A DNA stretch of 23,992 bases from Astrocystis sublimbata. Its lineage: Eukaryota; Ascomycota; Sordariomycetes; Xylariales; Xylariaceae. Below the pieces are notes generated by a model that was given only the letters and a program-made list of their open reading frames with translations, was not told the DNA's origin and searched no databases. A program made the translations under genes and the position numbers. Each line of letters opens with the position of its first letter. Within the stretch, counting starts at the first letter, position 1. Location of the stretch: positions 1-23,992 of the forward strand of contig JAJNNY010000145.1 of assembly GCA_022453515.1 (NCBI GenBank), read 5' to 3'. Below, one piece after another: positions 19,207 to 23,992 of the stretch.

Positions 19207-21309
19207 ATGCGACTTCTGCCACCAACGACGGCAGGCAAGCTTCTGTCGGGTCTTCGCCAGCTAGCAATCGCAATCGCAAACCCAATCACCACACGGCTCC
19301 GACCACTGCAGCCTCCAGGCCCTGCATCCCATCCATCCCATCCATCCTCCTCACGGCGCCTCCTCCCCACCAGCCATAGAATCCTCGCCGCTGCCACCCA
19401 CAGCCGCCCCTCCCCCACGAGCACACGTGCCGACGAACCAGACTCAGACACACACGAACAGATGGACAAGAAAAAGACGGACAAGTCGTCGGTCAAGCTG
19501 CCCAAGGGCACGCGCGACTGGGTCAGCGCCGACGCCAAGATCAGGAACACCATTTTCAAGGCTGCCGGCGACGCCTTCACCCGCCACGGCGGCGTCGAGT
19601 TGGACACGCCCGTTTTCGAGCTGAAGGACATCCTCTCGGGCAAATATGGAGTGAGCCTGTTCGACACAGCATCGCCATGTCCAGTGCTAACACGCCGCTG
19701 CAGGAGGACTCCAAATTAATATACGAACTCGCAGACCAGGGTGGCGTACGTCTCCCTACACCTCCCATTGCGCCAGCGCCCTGCCGTTGCACCCCAGTAC
19801 TGACGCCTAACAGGAGGACCTCGCGCTGCGATACGACTTGACAGTACGTCCCGTCCAATCCCCCCATCCCCATCTGGCTGAACTCATGATCTTCTTCTTT
19901 CCGAATGATGGACTGATATCTCAATGCGCACAGGTTCCCTTTGCGAGATGGCTCGCCATGACCGGCACTCAACAGATCAAGCGTTACCACATAGCCAAAG
20001 TGTATAGACGTGACCAGCCTGTACGTTGCGCCCCTTGCCCCGTGCTTTCTTTGAAGCCCAATCGTCAAAAATTCCAATACCCCCTCGAAACACGAATCAA
20101 ACGGGCACACGAGGAATGGATGCCGCGCATCGTTCAAAAATGACATTTTACTGATCGCCACGCCTCACAGGCTATTGCGAGGGGGCGCATGCGTGAATTC
20201 TACCAATGCGACTTCGACATTGCCGGCGAGGCCGATCCGATGACAGCCGAGTCCGAGATTTTCAACATTATTCACGATGTCTTCTCCTCACTCGGTCTGG
20301 CTAAGGACGTCACGCTCAAGCTCAACCACCGCAAAATCCTCGACGGCCTATTCGCTGTTGCTGGTGTACCCGATGACAAGATAAGAACCATCAGTTCGGC
20401 AGTCGACAAACTAGATAAGCTCAGCCGGGAAGAGGTCAAAGCAGAAATGGTCGAAAAGGGCCTCGAGGGCAGTATCGCCGATGAGATTCTTGAATGGACC
20501 AAACACAGCGGCGATATACCCAAGATCTTAGAGCTCCTCAAGAACGACGAGAAGATGGCCGCGAATGAGCAGATCAAGAAGGGCATAGAAGAGATGAGCC
20601 TGCTCCACACCTACTTGGATGCCTGCCAGATAGCCGACTCGGTTGTTTTCGATCTAGCACTCGCTCGCGGTCTAGACTATTACACCGGTAAGACAAGACA
20701 ACGCGGGGGAGCTGCTACAGCGTAGCCCTTAATGCTAACAGCCTCTCAGGCCTGATTTACGAGGCCGTTATCGAACTCACAGCGAAAGACCGCTCGGCCG
20801 AGACGAGAATTGGAAGTATCGCAGCGGGCGGTCGATACGACAACCTGGTGGGCATGTATGGACGGAGACAGATACCCTGCGTCGGCATCTCCTTCGGCGT
20901 CGACCGCATCTTCACCATCCTCCAAGCCCGTCAGAAGAAGGAAAATATCAAGGTCCGCGGCAACGATGTCTACGTCATGGCCTTGGGCGGCAAGAACGGC
21001 CTCTACGTGGAGCGCATGTCCGTCGCAAAAGAGCTCCGCCATGCGGGGCTCGACGTCGAGTTCTCGCTCAAGGTGAAGCCGAAGTTGCAGCAGCAGTTCA
21101 GGGCCGCCGAGACGGGTGGCATACCTCTTGCTGTCATCGTCGGCGAGGACGAGCTGAGGGCCGGCAAGGTCAAGGTCAAGGTCATGGGACTCCCTGACGG
21201 CCACCCGGAGAAAGACGGGAAGCTCGTCGATAGGACGGAGCTTGCGGATGAGTGTAAGAGGTTATTGGCTGAGGAGGCTGAGAAGGAGACAAATGGGGGG
21301 AGCTCATAA
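19207..21309 (+). CDS. HTS1: Histidyl-tRNA synthetase, mitochondrial and cytosolic
   Basis: Charges tRNA-His with histidine using ATP. Exons 19207-19650, 19704-19745, 19814-19843, 19934-20020, 20171-20687 and 20750-21309 give 559 residues; all junctions keep frame. It is a class II enzyme: motif 1 region [17 protein letters not shown] (about 126), motif 2 RYDLT...[12 protein letters not shown] (about 168-218, interrupted by introns 3 and 4), histidine-specific [10 protein letters not shown] (about 365-374) and [10 protein letters not shown] (about 397), motif 3 [10 protein letters not shown] (about 418), then a C-terminal anticodon-binding domain (about 440-545). From ATG 19207 the first 85 residues are rich in Arg, Ser and Leu and poor in acids up to about residue 75, like a mitochondrial presequence. 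ATG 19462 ([10 protein letters not shown]) would give a 474-residue cytosolic form, as known for yeast HTS1. The gene appears intact. Confidence 0.95.
19462..19464 (+). promoter_or_regulatory. HTS1: Internal start codon for cytosolic HisRS
   Basis: This ATG is in frame with 19207 and lies directly before the conserved catalytic region (KLPKGTRDW). The base at +4 is G, while the upstream ATG is followed by C. This is compatible with leaky scanning or a shorter transcript, as known for yeast HTS1. Confidence 0.65.
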
Positions 21310-21658
21310 TTTGTGTGTTTGATGAATAAAATAAAATGAATGGACTTAGAAAATTGGCTCGAGAATGCAATAGAGATGTGGAAACTGGCGACGCATGTCA
21401 TATCCGTGGATAGGCTATGGTTATGGCCTATCCCGCAAGCTTTGCGAGATTTTAGAAGCGCCAAAAATTGTAAAATGCCAATTGATTTGATAAGGTAGCT
21501 GAAGAAGTACTACGAGATACTAGATAGACAATGGCTACATACTTCACTCTGCATATGAGGGTTCTCTGAACCAAATCGCTTGGCTACCTAGACTGGATGA
21601 GTGAGGGAGATCGTGAACTACCTAAGTAAGTCGGTAGGTTAGGTCCCAGACTCGAGAT
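21310..21658. other. Convergent intergenic region HTS1/POP1
   Basis: About 350 bp between two stop codons facing each other. It is AT-richer than the flanking genes and has no coding potential. It presumably contains both 3' ends. Confidence 0.6.
21325..21330 (+). terminator. Polyadenylation signal of HTS1
   Basis: AATAAA starts 16 bases after the stop codon, followed by a second A-rich ATAAAA. It is close to the stop but suits a compact fungal 3' end. Confidence 0.4.
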
Positions 21659-23992
21659 TCAGACAATCTCCCACCGCGCAAGCCACCCAATCGCCTGCCC
21701 GGCCTCGCGGACGACGCAGAGTCTTGCTGCTGGGTGCTGCTGGTGTGCAGTCCCTCCTTTCTCTTCCCTTTGCCTTTCCCTTTCCCATTCTCGTTCTGGT
21801 GATGGTGGTCGTATCGCCCCAGCTCCTCCGCCGCCATCAGCGCCGAGATGCTGGCGATCGCCTCGCCGCGGCCGTCGCGGAGGTTGAAGGATCCGCCGTC
21901 ACGAAGCCGATGAGGTCTTTTGCGTCGGGGCAGAGGGGGTGGCCGTTTATGTCTTGGGCTGTGGCTGGGGGTGTAGACGACGACAAGGATGCAAAGATTC
22001 CTAGTCCGGATTCTGTCCCTGCGCCTGGTGCTAGGCAGGCAGTTGAATTTGGGGGTGGAGCTGTGAGGGTTTGGGCTAGGGACTGGATGCGGGATTCGGT
22101 AGTTGGGGCGTCCTTGTCGTTTTTCAGACCGGATTTGGAGTGTTTCGTAGGCTGTTGCGCGAGCCATTGCTCTCGGAGGTTGGGGGGTAGAGCTCTGGTC
22201 TGCGGTGTGGGTGGGAGGGTGTTGTTGGGTCGCGGGCACTTCGGCTTCGGTCGCTGGATCTGTAGGTTTGGGGATGGATGGTGCGGCGTCGGGAAGGCGG
22301 TACACGCGTGCGCAGGTCGTTACTACGCCGCGGCCGACTAGCTTTATCCGTACGGTGATGGTTGCGTTGCGCGGGAGGAAGACGGGTCTTGTTGCTGTCA
22401 GGGATGTGAAGATGCTCTTTGGGAGGTATGTGATGTCTGTCAGAGGCGGCTGGGCTTTCTTCTCTTCGGTTTTTGTGGTCTTGGTATGGGACTCGTTTGT
22501 TCTGGTGTTGGCTCCGTTTCTTTTGAGGCTAGTTCTGTCTCCTTGTCGGGTTCTGTCACTTCTGACATCTCGTGGTCTTCGCCACCATCCGCAGAACTAG
22601 GAGCATTACCAGGAGGTGCAAGTGTAGGTGTAGACTCCGTCCCTGGCTGGGGAAGGCTAAACAACGTCTCGAATCGCAGCTCCAACCCACCCCAACCTCG
22701 CCTTTCCGTCCGGCCCCGAGATCGAGCGTCTCCCAATTTACCCTCTTTCCCCTAGGCCTTGCCGTCCCAGACCTTCCGTCTCGCTTCCCGCTCCCTCGTC
22801 TCCCATGCATTCCCGGCATCCGTTCCAGGCATGTCGCCCGGGAACCAGGGCTGGCCGCGCTCGAAGGCCAGCTGCCTGATCTCGTCGAGGCCGCCGAAGG
22901 CCGGGTTTCCACCAGTGGACAAAGGGTAATGCATCAGGCTATACCACACAGGTATGACACACTTCCACGGAAGAAGGAGCGTCCAGGATCCTGGATCCAG
23001 GACTCGTCGCCGTTGCGAGAGGCGAGTAGCATGATGGGGATGGGAGGATCGGCACTGCTTGGTTCGAGAGGAGTGCCTGGCCCTGTCATTGCCGCGACGA
23101 CGGTTGAGAGATCTCTGAGAGGGCAGTTTCGAGGCTTTGAAGCGGACGTCGCGGTCAAGAGTTGGTACGGTGATGAGGCCCTTTCCTTGCGGAATACGGC
23201 GATAGATTCTAAGAGCCTTCGCTGGGATAGGTAGTCTGTTTCGGGGTCGGGCGGCGGGACTTTTCGAGGCGGGTATTTCAGGCGTGGATCGACGATCGAG
23301 AATGCTAGCAAGGCGCCGAGGAGAAGAGATGCTGGATCTCGTAAACCTACTAAGCCCTCGAAGCTTGAGGCGTGCCAATCTTTTGAGCTCGAATCGTAAG
23401 GCTTGAGTACGCCCAGTAAGGCTTCTGTTGCGTCGGGCCCGGTGACATCTATACTTCCAATCTCATGTCGCAAGTCTTGTATGTACGGTCGAGGCTTGTA
23501 CGCTTTGACAAGTCTGAGCAGCTCGTTGAACGTTTCGGAGAACGCAGATGGATGGATTCGAATGAGAAGTTGTCGTGGGGGCTTGTCTGCTTCTGAACTT
23601 TCCGTCGCCTCTGAGGGATTCCAGATAATGGTCGCTGGGCCGATGGGTTGAGTTGCGTTCTTTACTTTTCTGCTGAGGTTCCCACTCCAATGTACGACAC
23701 CCGCCCTCCAACGTCCGCCTCTTTCGGCCCACAAAGATTCTTGAGTAAGGCCTATATCCTTCAGTATATTCTGGACAATGTTTTCCTTCCCGAATATCCC
23801 AATGGTGCTCATGTAACTCATATCCCAGGCCATGGCACCTTTATGCCATTGAACTCGATGAGTTGGCCTGTAGTTCTTTTGGGTGGGAGTCGTAGGGATC
23901 GAAAACCCCCATAGAGGGTTTGAAGGCTCAGTCATCCGAGCTCGCTTCACATGCCATAAATGAGTCGGCAGCCAGACCTTATTCCGCTGCCG
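21659..23992 (-). CDS. POP1: POP1, RNase P/MRP protein subunit; 5' end outside window, frameshifted
   Basis: POP1 is the largest protein of nuclear RNase P and MRP, which process tRNA 5' ends and rRNA. The gene enters from the right edge with WLPTHLWHVKRARMT, the conserved POP1 block, then WGFSIPTTP and YRPTHRVQWHKGAMAWD. One frame is open from 23992 to about 23000. The rest is spread over three frames: GSWTLLLPWKCVIPVWYSLM and FGGLDEIRQLAFERG (POPLD domain), VNWETLDLGAGRKGE, FETLFSLPQPG, DITYLPKSIFTSL, LREQWLAQQP, GSFNLRDGRGEA, and the C-terminus RLCVVREAG...WLARWEIV before TGA at 21661-21659. Shifts fall near 22980-23005, 22751-22762, 22670-22677, 22480-22530, 22185-22215, 21891-21902 and 21727-21760. 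Five need a missing base and two an extra one. No intron explains them. In a normally single-copy essential gene, consensus errors are likelier than a pseudogene. Confidence 0.88.

Noticed and set aside
22440..22912. Separate small genes in the frames at 22440-22736 and 22556-22912
   Set aside because: Both contain consecutive pieces of conserved POP1 sequence (VNWETLDLGAGRKGE, FETLFSLPQPG) and are parts of one frameshifted gene.
1..23992. CRISPR array, bacterial operon or prophage content
   Set aside because: No regularly spaced repeats or bacterial gene structure. Introns and gene families are fungal.

Overview
The window looks like nuclear DNA of a filamentous ascomycete (Pezizomycotina). 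Introns are short (about 45-130 nt) with GT...CTAAC/CTGAC...AG signals, and the recognisable genes are fungal (pisatin-demethylase-like P450, fungal F-box-like protein, histidyl-tRNA synthetase, POP1). Degraded sequence shows C:G to T:A decay like that left by repeat-induced point mutation (RIP). The species cannot be named from the sequence.

Layout. Bases 1-12408 are one giant inverted repeat. Every base i in the left arm pairs with base 12409-i. I find no mismatch in the outer 5798 bp of each arm at any place I compared. The axis lies near 6204, inside an AT-rich island (about 5320-7089) that holds a RIP-degraded pogo/Fot1-type transposase remnant. Going outward, each arm carries a decayed fungal NLR-like (STAND/NACHT) pseudogene, a small single-pass membrane protein gene, a short acidic ORF, and the last exon of a cytochrome P450 gene. 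The rest of the P450 lies in the unique sequence to the right.

Unique part, 12409-23992: a complete four-exon P450 on the minus strand (its last exon lies inside the right arm), a gene-poor 2.3 kb, an intronless F-box-like gene (+), a six-exon histidyl-tRNA synthetase gene with a mitochondrial/cytosolic double start (+), and, convergent to it, the RNase P/MRP subunit POP1 (-). POP1 runs off the right edge. Its C-terminal half is broken by about seven single-base frameshifts although its coding sense is preserved.

Main interpretation. The palindrome is either a very recent fold-back duplication or a long-read fold-back assembly artefact at a contig end. Artefact evidence: the arms are identical, the repeat limit coincides with base 1, differences increase toward the axis and are mostly one-base indels, and a 6-kb duplication has escaped RIP in a genome that shows RIP-like decay. 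The POP1 indels suggest residual consensus errors in the same assembly. The genes do not form one pathway: HTS1 and POP1 are housekeeping, while the P450, the NLR relic and the transposon relic look like accessory, repeat-flanked sequence.
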